Positions 11,922 through 25,057 of a stretch of DNA of 64,000 nucleotides are shown one piece after another (positions within the stretch are counted from its first letter, which is position 1; every line of letters starts with the position of its first letter). The notes beneath the pieces are model-generated. The model was not told where the DNA came from. It did not search any database and saw only the letters and a program-made list of their open reading frames with translations. The translations under genes and the position numbers were made by a program. This stretch comes from Auanema rhodensis. Its lineage: Eukaryota > Nematoda > Chromadorea > Rhabditida > Rhabditidae. The DNA is taken from positions 3,420,501 through 3,484,500 of the forward strand of contig OZ059900.1 of assembly GCA_964057225.1 (NCBI GenBank), given 5' to 3'.

Positions 11922-14900
11922 AAGGCATAAAAACGACCATACTTAGTGTAGCAATGCTATTTGAGCGAAAATCAGTATTTAAACATTACTAGCGTTTAAT
12001 TGAAGATTTTTGTTGTCATAGACAATAAAACTATGCTTCTGATCATATATATGAGCGATTTAGCCAAATTAGACTCAAAACTCGGAAATTTCAAAAATTC
12101 TTTCTATTTTCGACCTTTTTTGATCAAAATGAATAAATATCAGTGCAAGCTCATAAAAATAGACTGATTTTGTTTATTGTGTGTTTGATTTTTGAATCTT
12201 AACAAATATGATCAAAATTTACGAGTATTACAGATTTTGTACCAAAAATCGGTGAGTATATGGTGTTAAAGGCATAAAAACGACCATACTTAGTGTAGTA
12301 ATGCTATTTGAGCGAAAATCAGTATTTAAACATCACTAGCGTTTAATTGATGACTTTTGTTGTCATAGACAATAAAACTATGCTTCTGATCATATATATG
12401 AGCGATTTAGCCAAATTAGACTCAAAACTCGGAAATTTCAAAAATTCTTTCTATTTTCGACCTTTTTTGATCAAAATGAATAAATATCAGTGCAAACTCA
12501 TAAAAATAGACTTATTTCGTGTATTATGTGTTTGATTCTCGAATCTTAACGAATATGATCAAAATTTACAAGTATTACAGATTTTGTACCAAAAATCGGT
12601 GAGTATATGGTGTTAGAGGCATAAAAACGACCATACTTAGTGTAGTAATGCTATTTGAGCGAAATTCAGTATTTAAACATTATTAGTGTATATTCGAAGA
12701 CTTTTGTTATCATAGACAATAAAACTATGCTTTTGATCATATATATGAGCGATTTAGCCAAATTGGACTCAAAACTCGGAAATTTCAAAAATTATTTCTA
12801 TTTTCGACCTTTTTTGATCAAAATGAATAAATATCAGTGCAAACTTGTAAAAATAGACTTATTTTGTGTATTATGTGTTTGATTCTCGAATCTTAACAAA
12901 TATGATCAAAATTTACAAGTATTACAGATTTTGTACCAAAAATCGGTGAGTATATGGTGTTAAAGGCATAAAAACGACCATACTTAGTGTAGTAATGCTA
13001 TTTGAGTGAAATTCAGTGATTTAATCATTATTAGTGTATATTCGAAGACTTTTGTTATCATAGACAGTAAAACTATGCTTTTGATCATATATATGAGCGA
13101 TTTAGCCCAATTCGACTCAAAACTCGGAAAATTCAAAAATTCTTTCTATTTTCGACCTTTTTTGATGAAAATGAATATATATCAGTGTAAACTCATAAAA
13201 ATAGACTGATTTTGTGTATTGTGTGTTTGATTCTCAAATCTTAACAAATATGATCAAATTTTACGAGTATTACAGATTTTGTACCAAAAATTGGTGAGTA
13301 TATGGTGTTAAAGGCATAAAAACGACCATACTTAGTGTAGTAATGCTATTTGAGCGAAAATCAGTATTTAAACATCACTAGCGTTTAATTGAAGATTTTT
13401 GTTGTCATAGACAATAAAACTATGCTTCTGATCATATATATGAGCGATTTAGCCAAATTAGACTCAAAACTCGGAAATTTCAAAAATTCTTTCTATTTTC
13501 GACCTTTTTTGATCAAAATGAATAAATATCAGTGCAAACTCATAAAAATAGACTTATTTCGTGTATTATGTGTTTGTTTCTCGAATCTTAACGAATATGA
13601 TCAAAATTTACAAGTATTACAGATTTTGTACCAAAAATCGGTGAGTATATGGTGTTAAAGGCATAAAAATGACCATACTTAGTGTAGTAATGCATTTGAG
13701 TGAAATTCAGTGATTTACACATTATTAGTGTATATTTGAAAACTTTTGTTATCATAGACAGTAAAACTATGCTTTTGATCATATATATGAGCGATTTAGC
13801 CCAATTGGACTCAAAACTCGGAAAATTCAAAAATTCTTCTATTTTCGACCTTTTTTGATCAAAATGAATATATATCAGTGCAAACTCATAAATATAGACT
13901 GATTTTGTTTATTGTGTGTTTGATTTTCAAATCTTAACGAATATGATCAAAATTTACGAGTATTACAGATTTTGTACCAAAAATCGGTGAGTATATGGTG
14001 TTAAAGGCATAAAAACGACCATACTTAGTGTAGTAATGCTATTTGAGCGAAAATCAGTATTTAAACATCACTAGCGTTTAATTGATGACTTTTGTTGTCA
14101 TAGACAATAAAACTATGCTTCTGATCATATAAATGAGCGATTTAGCCAAATTAGACTCAAAACTCGGAAATTTCAAAAATTCTTTCTATTTTCGACCTTT
14201 TTTGATCAAAATGAATATATATCAGTGCAAGCTCATAAAAATAGACTGATTTTGTGTATTGTATGTTTGATTCTCAAATCTTAACGAATATGATCGAAAT
14301 TTACGAGTATTACAGATTTTGTACCAAAAATCGGTGAGTATATGGTGTTAAAGGCATAAAAACGACCATACTTAGTGTAGTAATGCTATTTGAGCGAAAT
14401 TCAGTATTTAAACATCACTAGCGTTTAATTGATGACTTTTGTTGTCATAGACATTAAAACTATGCTTTTGATCATATAAATGAGCGATTTAGCCAAATTA
14501 GACTCAAAACTCGGAAATTTCAAAAATTCTTTCTATTTTCGACCTTTTTTGATCAAAATGAATATATATCAGTGCAAACTCATAAAAATAGACTTATTTC
14601 GTGTATTATGTGTTTGATTCTCGAATGTTAACAAATATGATCAAAATTTACAAGTATTACAGATTTTGTACCAAAAATCGGTGAGTATATGGTGTTAAAG
14701 GCATAAAAACGACCATACTTAGTGTAGTAATGCTATTTGAGCGAAAATCAGTATTTAAACATCACTAGCGTTTAATTGATGACTTTTGTTGTTATAGACA
14801 ATAAAACTATGTTTTTGATCATATATATGAGCGATTTAGCCCAATTGGACTCAAAACTCGGAAATTTCAAAAATTCTTTCTATTTTCGACCTTTTTTGAT

Positions 14901-15341
14901 CAAAATGAATAAATATCAGTGCAAACTCATAAAAATAGACTTATTTCGTGTATTATGTGTTTGATTCTCGAATCTTAACGAATATGATCAAAATTTACGA
15001 GTATCACAGATTTTGTACCAAAAATCGGTGAGTATATGGTGTTAAAGGCATAAAAACGACCATACTTAGTGTAGTAATGCTATTTGAGCGAAAATCAGTA
15101 TTTAAACATCACTAGCGTTTAATTGATGACTTTTGTTGTTATAGACAATAAAACTATGTTTTTGATCATATATATGAGCGATTTAGCCCAATTGGACTCA
15201 AAACTCGGAAAATTCAAAAATTCTTTCTATTTTCGACCTTTTTTGATCAAAATGAATATATATCAGTGCAAACTCATAAAAATAGACTGATTTTGTTTAT
15301 TGTGTGTTTGATTTTCAAATCTTAACGAATATGATCAAAAT
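9441..15341 (+). repeat. 17-monomer block, copy 1 (5901 bp)
   Basis: The ordered variants of this block recur exactly 5901 bp downstream and abut the second copy with no gap. Markers include ACTCGTAAAAATTGAC near 10070, GTAGCAATGC near 11950, the CGAAATTGAAGATTTTTG-type monomer near 13390, and the double 1-bp-deleted monomer with TAATGCATTTGAG near 13690. About 255 bp at 12481-12735 do not match copy 2 and carry a different monomer subtype. Confidence 0.87.
12502..12848 (+). repeat. Hybrid A/B satellite monomer
   Basis: This monomer begins like the A class (GAGCGAAATTCAGTATTTAAACAT, without the extra G of the B class). It then switches to B-class sequence (TATTAGTGTATATTCGAAG, GTTATCATAG) within about 25 bp. 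It is 347 bp long, as expected for an A-class left part. It lies inside the patch that distinguishes copy 1 of the 17-monomer block from copy 2. This looks like a recombination or conversion junction. Confidence 0.75.
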
Positions 15342-18300
15342 TTACAAGTATTACAGATTTTGTACCAAAAATCGGTGAGTATATGGTGTTAAAGGCATAA
15401 AAACGACCATACTTAGTGTAGTAATGCTATTTGAGCGAAAATCAGTATTTAAACATCACTAGCGTTTAATTGATGACTTTTGTTGTTATAGACAATAAAA
15501 CTATGTTTTTGATCATATATATGAGCGATTTAGCCCAATTGGACTCAAAACTCGGAAATTTCAAAAATTCTTTCTATTTTCGACCTTTTTTGATCAAAAT
15601 GAATAAATATCAGTGCAAACTCATAAAAATAGACTTATTTCGTGTATTATGTGTTTGATTCTCGAATCTTAACGAATATGATCAAAATTTACAAGTATTA
15701 CAGATTTTGTACCAAAAATCGGTGAGTATATGGTGTTAGAGGCATAAAAACGACCATACTTAGTGTAGTAATGCTATTTGAGTGAAATTCAGTGATTTAA
15801 ACATTATTAGTGTATATTCGAAGACTTTTGTTATCATAGACAATAAAACTATGCTTTTGATCATATATATGAGCGATTTAGCCAAATTAGACTCAAAACT
15901 CGGAAATTTCAAAAATTCTTTCTATTTTCGACCTTTTTTGATCAAAATGAATAAATATCAGTGCAAACTCGTAAAAATTGACTTATTTCGTGTATTATGT
16001 GTTTGATTCTCGAATCTCACCGAATATGATCAAAATTTACGAGTATCACAGATTTTGTACCAAAAATCGGTGAGTATATGGTGTTAAAGGCATAAAAACG
16101 ACCATACTTAGTGTAGTAATGCTATTTGAGCGAAAATCAGTATTTAAACATCACTAGCGTTTAATTGATGACTTTTGTTGTTATAGACAATAAAACTATG
16201 TTTTTGATCATATATATGAGCGATTTAGCCCAATTGGACTCAAAACTCGGAAAATTCAAAAATTCTTTCTATTTTCGACCTTTTTTGATCAAAATGAATA
16301 TATATCAGTGCAAACTCATAAAAATAGACTGATTTTGTTTATTGTGTGTTTGATTTTTGAATCTTAACAAATATGATCAAAATTTACAAGTATTACAGAT
16401 TTTGTACCAAAAATCGGTGAGTATATGGTGTTAAAGGCATAAAAACGACCATACTTAGTGTAGCAATGCTATTTGAGCGAAAATCAGTATTTAAACATTA
16501 CTAGCGTTTAATTGATGACTTTTGTTGTCATAGACAATAAAACTATGCTTCTGATCATATATATGAGCGATTTAGCCAAATTAGACTCAAAACTCGGAAA
16601 TTTCAAAAATTCTTTCTATTTTCGACCTTTTTTGATCAAAATAAAGATATATCAGTGCAAGCTCATAAAAATAGACTGATTTTGTTTATTGTGTGTTTGA
16701 TTTTTGAATCTTAACAAATATGATCAAAATTTACGAGTATTACAGATTTTGTACCAAAAATCGGTGAGTATATGGTGTTAAAGGCATAAAAACGACCATA
16801 CTTAGTGTAGTAATGCTATTTGAGCGAAAATCAGTATTTAAACATCACTAGCGTTTAATTGATGACTTTTGTTGTCATAGACAATAAAACTATGCTTCTG
16901 ATCATATATATGAGCGATTTAGCCAAATTAGACTCAAAACTCGGAAATTTCAAAAATTCTTTCTATTTTCGACCTTTTTTGATCAAAATGAATATATATC
17001 AGTGCAAGCTCATAAAAATAGACTGATTTTGTGTATTGTATGTTTGATTCTCAAATCTTAACGAATATGATCAAAATTTACGAGTATTACAGATTTTGTA
17101 CCAAAAATCGGTGAGTATATGGTGTTAAAGGCATAAAAACGACCATACATAGTGTAGTAATGCTATTTGAGCGAAATTCAGTATTTAAACATCACTAGCG
17201 TTTAATTGATGACTTTTGTTGTTATAGACATTAAAACTATGTTTTTGATCATATATATGAGCGATTTAGCCAAATTGGACTCAAAACTCGGAAATTTCAA
17301 AAATTATTTCTATTTTCGACCTTTTTTGATCAAAATGAATAAATATCAGTGCAAGCTTGTAAAAATAGACTTATTTTGTGTATTATGTGTTTGATTCTCG
17401 AATCTTAACAAATATGATCAAAATTTACAAGTATTACAGATTTTGTACCAAAAATCGGTGAGTATATGGTGTTAAAGGCATAAAAACGACCATACTTAGT
17501 GTAGTAATGCTATTTGAGTGAAATTCAGTGATTTAATCATTATTAGTGTATATTCGAAGACTTTTGTTATCATAGACAGTAAAACTATGCTTTTGATCAT
17601 ATATATGAGCGATTTAGCCCAATTCGACTCAAAACTCGGAAAATTCAAAAATTCTTTCTATTTTCGACCTTTTTTGATGAAAATGAATATATATCAGTGT
17701 AAACTCATAAAAATAGACTGATTTTGTGTATTGTGTGTTTGATTCTCAAATCTTAACAAATATGATCAAATTTTACGAGTATTACAGATTTTGTACCAAA
17801 AATCGGTGAGTATATGGTGTTAAAGGCATAAAAACGACCATACTTAGTGTAGCAATGCTATTTGAGCGAAAATCAGTATTTAAACATTACTAGCGTTTAA
17901 TTGAAGATTTTTGTTGTCATAGACAATAAAACTATGCTTCTGATCATATATATGAGCGATTTAGCCAAATTAGACTCAAAACTCGGAAATTTCAAAAATT
18001 CTTTCTATTTTCGACCTTTTTTGATCAAAATGAATAAATATCAGTGCAAGCTCATAAAAATAGACTGATTTTGTTTATTGTGTGTTTGATTTTTGAATCT
18101 TAACAAATATGATCAAAATTTACGAGTATTACAGATTTTGTACCAAAAATCGGTGAGTATATGGTGTTAAAGGCATAAAAACGACCATACTTAGTGTAGT
18201 AATGCTATTTGAGCGAAAATCAGTATTTAAACATCACTAGCGTTTAATTGATGACTTTTGTTGTCATAGACAATAAAACTATGCTTCTGATCATATATAT

Positions 18301-21242
18301 GAGCGATTTAGCCAAATTAGACTCAAAACTCGGAAATTTCAAAAATTCTTTCTATTTTCGACCTTTTTTGATCAAAATGAATATATATCAGTGCAAGCTC
18401 ATAAAAATAGACTGATTTTGTGTATTGTATGTTTGATTCTCAAATCTTAACGAATATGATCAAAATTTACGAGTATTACAGATTTTGTACCAAAAATCGG
18501 TGAGTATATGGTGTTAAAGGCATAAAAACGACCATACATAGTGTAGTAATGCTATTTGAGCGAAATTCAGTATTTAAACATCACTAGCGTTTAATTGATG
18601 ACTTTTGTTGTTATAGACATTAAAACTATGTTTTTGATCATATATATGAGCGATTTAGCCAAATTGGACTCAAAACTCGGAAATTTCAAAAATTATTTCT
18701 ATTTTCGACCTTTTTTGATCAAAATGAATAAATATCAGTGCAAACTTGTAAAAATAGACTTATTTTGTGTATTATGTGTTTGATTCTCGAATCTTAACAA
18801 ATATGATCAAAATTTACAAGTATTACAGATTTTGTACCAAAAATCGGTGAGTATATGGTGTTAAAGGCATAAAAACGACCATACTTAGTGTAGTAATGCT
18901 ATTTGAGTGAAATTCAGTGATTTAATCATTATTAGTGTATATTCGAAGACTTTTGTTATCATAGACAGTAAAACTATGCTTTTGATCATATATATGAGCG
19001 ATTTAGCCCAATTCGACTCAAAACTCGGAAAATTCAAAAATTCTTTCTATTTTCGACCTTTTTTGATGAAAATGAATATATATCAGTGTAAACTCATAAA
19101 AATAGACTGATTTTGTGTATTGTGTGTTTGATTCTCAAATCTTAACAAATATGATCAAATTTTACGAGTATTACAGATTTTGTACCAAAAATTGGTGAGT
19201 ATATGGTGTTAAAGGCATAAAAACGACCATACTTAGTGTAGTAATGCTATTTGAGCGAAAATCAGTATTTAAACATCACTAGCGTTTAATTGAAGATTTT
19301 TGTTGTCATAGACAATAAAACTATGCTTCTGATCATATATATGAGCGATTTAGCCAAATTAGACTCAAAACTCGGAAATTTCAAAAATTCTTTCTATTTT
19401 CGACCTTTTTTGATCAAAATGAATAAATATCAGTGCAAACTCATAAAAATAGACTTATTTCGTGTATTATGTGTTTGTTTCTCGAATCTTAACGAATATG
19501 ATCAAAATTTACAAGTATTACAGATTTTGTACCAAAAATCGGTGAGTATATGGTGTTAAAGGCATAAAAATGACCATACTTAGTGTAGTAATGCATTTGA
19601 GTGAAATTCAGTGATTTACACATTATTAGTGTATATTTGAAAACTTTTGTTATCATAGACAGTAAAACTATGCTTTTGATCATATATATGAGCGATTTAG
19701 CCCAATTGGACTCAAAACTCGGAAAATTCAAAAATTCTTCTATTTTCGACCTTTTTTGATCAAAATGAATATATATCAGTGCAAACTCATAAATATAGAC
19801 TGATTTTGTTTATTGTGTGTTTGATTTTCAAATCTTAACGAATATGATCAAAATTTACGAGTATTACAGATTTTGTACCAAAAATCGGTGAGTATATGGT
19901 GTTAAAGGCATAAAAACGACCATACTTAGTGTAGTAATGCTATTTGAGCGAAAATCAGTATTTAAACATCACTAGCGTTTAATTGATGACTTTTGTTGTC
20001 ATAGACAATAAAACTATGCTTCTGATCATATAAATGAGCGATTTAGCCAAATTAGACTCAAAACTCGGAAATTTCAAAAATTCTTTCTATTTTCGACCTT
20101 TTTTGATCAAAATGAATATATATCAGTGCAAGCTCATAAAAATAGACTGATTTTGTGTATTGTATGTTTGATTCTCAAATCTTAACGAATATGATCGAAA
20201 TTTACGAGTATTACAGATTTTGTACCAAAAATCGGTGAGTATATGGTGTTAAAGGCATAAAAACGACCATACTTAGTGTAGTAATGCTATTTGAGCGAAA
20301 TTCAGTATTTAAACATCACTAGCGTTTAATTGATGACTTTTGTTGTCATAGACATTAAAACTATGCTTTTGATCATATAAATGAGCGATTTAGCCAAATT
20401 AGACTCAAAACTCGGAAATTTCAAAAATTCTTTCTATTTTCGACCTTTTTTGATCAAAATGAATATATATCAGTGCAAACTCATAAAAATAGACTTATTT
20501 CGTGTATTATGTGTTTGATTCTCGAATGTTAACAAATATGATCAAAATTTACAAGTATTACAGATTTTGTACCAAAAATCGGTGAGTATATGGTGTTAAA
20601 GGCATAAAAACGACCATACTTAGTGTAGTAATGCTATTTGAGCGAAAATCAGTATTTAAACATCACTAGCGTTTAATTGATGACTTTTGTTGTTATAGAC
20701 AATAAAACTATGTTTTTGATCATATATATGAGCGATTTAGCCCAATTGGACTCAAAACTCGGAAATTTCAAAAATTCTTTCTATTTTCGACCTTTTTTGA
20801 TCAAAATGAATAAATATCAGTGCAAACTCATAAAAATAGACTTATTTCGTGTATTATGTGTTTGATTCTCGAATCTTAACGAATATGATCAAAATTTACG
20901 AGTATCACAGATTTTGTACCAAAAATCGGTGAGTATATGGTGTTAAAGGCATAAAAACGACCATACTTAGTGTAGTAATGCTATTTGAGCGAAAATCAGT
21001 ATTTAAACATCACTAGCGTTTAATTGATGACTTTTGTTGTTATAGACAATAAAACTATGTTTTTGATCATATATATGAGCGATTTAGCCCAATTGGACTC
21101 AAAACTCGGAAAATTCAAAAATTCTTTCTATTTTCGACCTTTTTTGATCAAAATGAATATATATCAGTGCAAACTCATAAAAATAGACTGATTTTGTTTA
21201 TTGTGTGTTTGATTTTCAAATCTTAACGAATATGATCAAAAT
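15342..21242 (+). repeat. 17-monomer block, copy 2 (5901 bp)
   Basis: Direct tandem repeat of 9441-15341. The match ends near 21242, where this copy reads TTTACGAGTATTAC and the sequence 5901 bp upstream reads TTTACAAGTATTAC. The 18382-18636 region replaces the 12481-12735 subtype with an A-class monomer, so its four-monomer pattern (17206-18595, offset 1389) is more regular than in copy 1. Confidence 0.87.
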
Positions 21243-22757
21243 TTACGAGTATTACAGATTTTGTACCAAAAATCGGTGAGTATATGGTGTTAAAGGCATA
21301 AAAACGACCATACTTAGTGTAGTAATGCTATTTGAGCGAAAATCAGTATTTAAACATCACTAGCGTTTAATTGATGACTTTTGTTGTCATAGACAATAAA
21401 ACTATGCTTCTGATCATATAAATGAGCGATTTAGCCAAATTAGACTCAAAACTGGGAAATTTCAAAAATTCTTTCTATTTTCGACCTTTTTTGATCAAAA
21501 TGAATATATATCAGTGCAAGCTCATAAAAATAGACTGATTTTGTGTATTGTATGTTTTATTCTCAAATCTTAACGAATATGATCGAAATTTACGAGTATT
21601 ACAGATTTTGTACCAAAAATCGGTGAGTATATGGTGTTAAAGGCATAAAAACGACCATACTTAGTGTAGTAATGCTATTTGAGCGAAATTCAGTATTTAA
21701 ACATCACTAGCGTTTAATTGATGACTTTTGTTGTCATAGACATTAAAACTATGCTTTTGATCATATAAATGAGCGATTTAGCCAAATTAGACTCAAAACT
21801 CGGAAATTTCAAAAATTCTTTCTATTTTCGACCTTTTTTGATCAAAATGAATAAATATCAGTGCAAACTCATAAAAATAGACTTATTTCGTGTATTTTGT
21901 GTTTGATTCTCGAATCTTAACGAATATGATCAAAATTTACGAGTATCACAGATTTTGTACCAAAAATCGGTGAGTATATGGTGTTAAAGGCATAAAAACG
22001 ACCATACTTAGTGTAGTAATGCTATTTGAGCGAAAATCAGTATTTAAACATCACTAGCGTTTAATTGATGACTTTTGTTGTTATAGACAATAAAACTATG
22101 TTTTTGATCATATATATGAGCGATTTAGCCCAATTGGACTCAAAACTCGGAAAATTCAAAAATTCTTTCTATTTTCGACCTTTTTTGATCAAAATGAATA
22201 TATATCAGTGCAAACTCATAAAAATAGACTGATTTTGTTCATTGTGTGTTTGATTTTTGAATCTTAACAAATATGATCAAAATTTACGAGTATTACAGAT
22301 TTTGTACCAAAAATCGGTGAGTATATGGTGTTAAAGGCATAAAAACGACCATACTTAGTGTAGTAATGCTATTTGAGCGAAAATCAGTATTTAAACATCA
22401 CTAACGTTTAATTGATGACTTTTGTTGTCATAGACAATAAAACTATGCTTCTGATCATATATATGAGCGATTTAGCCAAATTAGACTCAAAACTCGGAAA
22501 TTTCAAAAATTCTTTCTATTTTCGACCTTTTTTGATCAAAATGAAGATATATCAGTGCAAGCTCATAAAAATAGACTGATTTTGTTTATTGTGTGTTTGA
22601 TTTTTGAATCTTAACAAATATGATCAGAATTTACGAGTATTACAGATTTTGTACCAAAAATCGGTGAGTATATGGTGTTAAGGCATAAAAACGACCATAC
22701 TTAGTGTAGTAATGCTATTTGAGCGAAAATCAGTATTTAAACATCACTAGCGTTTAA
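20860..22757 (+). repeat. 6-monomer block, copy 1 (offset 2081 bp)
   Basis: Monomer series with markers AACTGGGAAATTTC near 21452, TATGTTTTATTCTC near 21550, GATCGAAATTTAC near 21580, TTTGTTCATTGTG at 22240, CACTAACGTTTAA near 22400 and GTTAAGGCA near 22680. The same order recurs 2081 bp downstream. A private substitution in this copy gives GATCAGAATTTAC near 22624. Edges are approximate because neighbouring monomers are similar. Confidence 0.75.
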
Positions 22758-22912
22758 TTGATGACTTTTGTTGTCATAGACATTAAAACTATGCTTTTGA
22801 TCATATAAATGAGCGATTTAGCCAAATTAGACTCAAAACTCGGAAATTTCAAAAATTCTTTCTATTTTCGACCTTTTTTGATCAAAATGAATAAATATCA
22901 GTGCAAACTCAT
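22567..22912 (+). repeat. Representative 346-bp monomer lacking one A
   Basis: This monomer reads GGTGTTAAGGCATAAA where the common form reads GGTGTTAAAGGCATAAA, making it one base shorter. The same deletion marks monomers near 24762, 30581, 32317, 37096, 38135, 39525, 41605, 42648, 44034, 46730, 47420, 48810, 52202, 53241 and 59830. It is absent from the first 22 kb, so it marks a younger or separately amplified part of the array. Confidence 0.8.
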
Positions 22913-22940
22913 AAAAATAGACTTATTTCGTGTATTTTGT

Positions 22941-24838
22941 GTTTGATTCTCGAATCTTAACGAATATGATCAAAATTTACGAGTATCACAGATTTTGTAC
23001 CAAAAATCGGTGAGTATATGGTGTTAAAGGCATAAAAACGACCATACTTAGTGTAGTAATGCTATTTGAGCGAAAATCAGTATTTAAACATCACTAGCGT
23101 TTAATTGATGACTTTTGTTGTTATAGACAATAAAACTATGTTTTTGATCATATATATGAGCGATTTAGCCCAATTGGACTCAAAACTCGGAAAATTCAAA
23201 AATTCTTTCTATTTTCGACCTTTTTTGATCAAAATGAATATATATCAGTGCAAACTCATAAAAATAGACTGATTTTGTTTATTGTGTGTTTGATTTTCAA
23301 ATCTTAACGAATATGATCAAAATTTACGAGTATTACAGATTTTGTACCAAAAATCGGTGAGTATATGGTGTTAAAGGCATAAAAACGACCATACTTAGTG
23401 TAGTAATGCTATTTGAGCGAAAATCAGTATTTAAACATCACTAGCGTTTAATTGATGACTTTTGTTGTCATAGACAATAAAACTATGCTTCTGATCATAT
23501 AAATGAGCGATTTAGCCAAATTAGACTCAAAACTGGGAAATTTCAAAAATTCTTTCTATTTTCGACCTTTTTTGATCAAAATGAATATATATCAGTGCAA
23601 GCTCATAAAAATAGACTGATTTTGTGTATTGTATGTTTTATTCTCAAATCTTAACGAATATGATCGAAATTTACGAGTATTACAGATTTTGTACCAAAAA
23701 TCGGTGAGTATATGGTGTTAAAGGCATAAAAACGACCATACTTAGTGTAGTAATGCTATTTGAGCGAAATTCAGTATTTAAACATCACTAGCGTTTAATT
23801 GATGACTTTTGTTGTCATAGACATTAAAACTATGCTTTTGATCATATAAATGAGCGATTTAGCCAAATTAGACTCAAAACTCGGAAATTTCAAAAATTCT
23901 TTCTATTTTCGACCTTTTTTGATCAAAATGAATAAATATCAGTGCAAACTCATAAAAATAGACTTATTTCGTGTATTTTGTGTTTGATTCTCGAATCTTA
24001 ACGAATATGATCAAAATTTACGAGTATCACAGATTTTGTACCAAAAATCGGTGAGTATATGGTGTTAAAGGCATAAAAACGACCATACTTAGTGTAGTAA
24101 TGCTATTTGAGCGAAAATCAGTATTTAAACATCACTAGCGTTTAATTGATGACTTTTGTTGTTATAGACAATAAAACTATGTTTTTGATCATATATATGA
24201 GCGATTTAGCCCAATTGGACTCAAAACTCGGAAAATTCAAAAATTCTTTCTATTTTCGACCTTTTTTGATCAAAATGAATATATATCAGTGCAAACTCAT
24301 AAAAATAGACTGATTTTGTTCATTGTGTGTTTGATTTTTGAATCTTAACAAATATGATCAAAATTTACGAGTATTACAGATTTTGTACCAAAAATCGGTG
24401 AGTATATGGTGTTAAAGGCATAAAAACGACCATACTTAGTGTAGTAATGCTATTTGAGCGAAAATCAGTATTTAAACATCACTAACGTTTAATTGATGAC
24501 TTTTGTTGTCATAGACAATAAAACTATGCTTCTGATCATATATATGAGCGATTTAGCCAAATTAGACTCAAAACTCGGAAATTTCAAAAATTCTTTCTAT
24601 TTTCGACCTTTTTTGATCAAAATGAAGATATATCAGTGCAAGCTCATAAAAATAGACTGATTTTGTTTATTGTGTGTTTGATTTTTGAATCTTAACAAAT
24701 ATGATCAAAATTTACGAGTATTACAGATTTTGTACCAAAAATCGGTGAGTATATGGTGTTAAGGCATAAAAACGACCATACTTAGTGTAGTAATGCTATT
24801 TGAGCGAAAATCAGTATTTAAACATCACTAGCGTTTAA
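22941..24838 (+). repeat. 6-monomer block, copy 2 (offset 2081 bp)
   Basis: Direct repeat of 20860-22757 with the same marker order: AACTGGG near 23532, TTTTATTCTC near 23635, TTTGTTCATTG at 24321, CACTAACG near 24482 and GTTAAGG near 24762. It ends just left of the monomer carrying mariner copy 1. Confidence 0.75.
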
Positions 24839-24976
24839 TTGATGACTTTTGTTGTCATAGACAATAAAACTATGCTTCTGATCATATATATGAGCGATTT
24901 AGCCAAATTAGACTCAAAACTCGGAAATTTCAAAAATTCTTTCTATTTTCGACCTTTTTTGATCAAAATGAATATA

Positions 24977-25010
24977 TTAGGTCCCGAACTAAGTCTTGCG
25001 CCCCCCCTAG
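24977..25010 (+). repeat. Mariner copy 1 left terminal inverted repeat
   Basis: Begins TTAGGTCCCGAACTAAG and continues to GCG, then seven C and TAG. It matches the right end in inverted orientation without mismatch apart from the C-run length. It lies on the 3' side of the transposase gene. Confidence 0.93.
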
Positions 25011-25057
25011 TGTGATATGAAAAATCAAAAAAAAAGTATGTAGTTGCAAAAAATTTA

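Larger units (their letters stand above)
1..24976 (+). repeat. Satellite array, segment 1 (about 72 monomers of 347 bp)
   Basis: Head-to-tail tandem repeat with a 347-bp period; for example the string AAAAATAGAC recurs at 1, 348 and 1042. Every monomer carries the landmarks ACTTAGTGTAGTAATGC, GAGCGATTTAGCC, CTATTTTCGACC and ACCAAAAATCGGTGAGTAT in the same order. Monomers differ by scattered substitutions and a few 1-bp indels that define subtypes. No interruption by unrelated sequence is seen in this segment. It contains the two largest block duplications (12 and 17 monomers) and most of the regularly spaced B-class monomers. Its left edge is the window edge, so the true array start is not seen. 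Its right edge is the TA target of mariner copy 1. No gene is supported here. Confidence 0.98.

Noticed and set aside
13588-13830. Minus-strand 80-codon open frame repeated near 19489, 27392, 54561, 56990 and 61153
   Set aside because: It exists only where one monomer subtype carries 1-bp deletions (TAATGCATTTG and ATTCTTCTATT) that happen to keep a frame open. It is antisense to satellite sequence and has no domain or start context.
1-24976. CRISPR array
   Set aside because: The repeat unit is 347 bp with no short direct repeat and unique spacers. Variation is scattered substitutions, and there are no cas genes.
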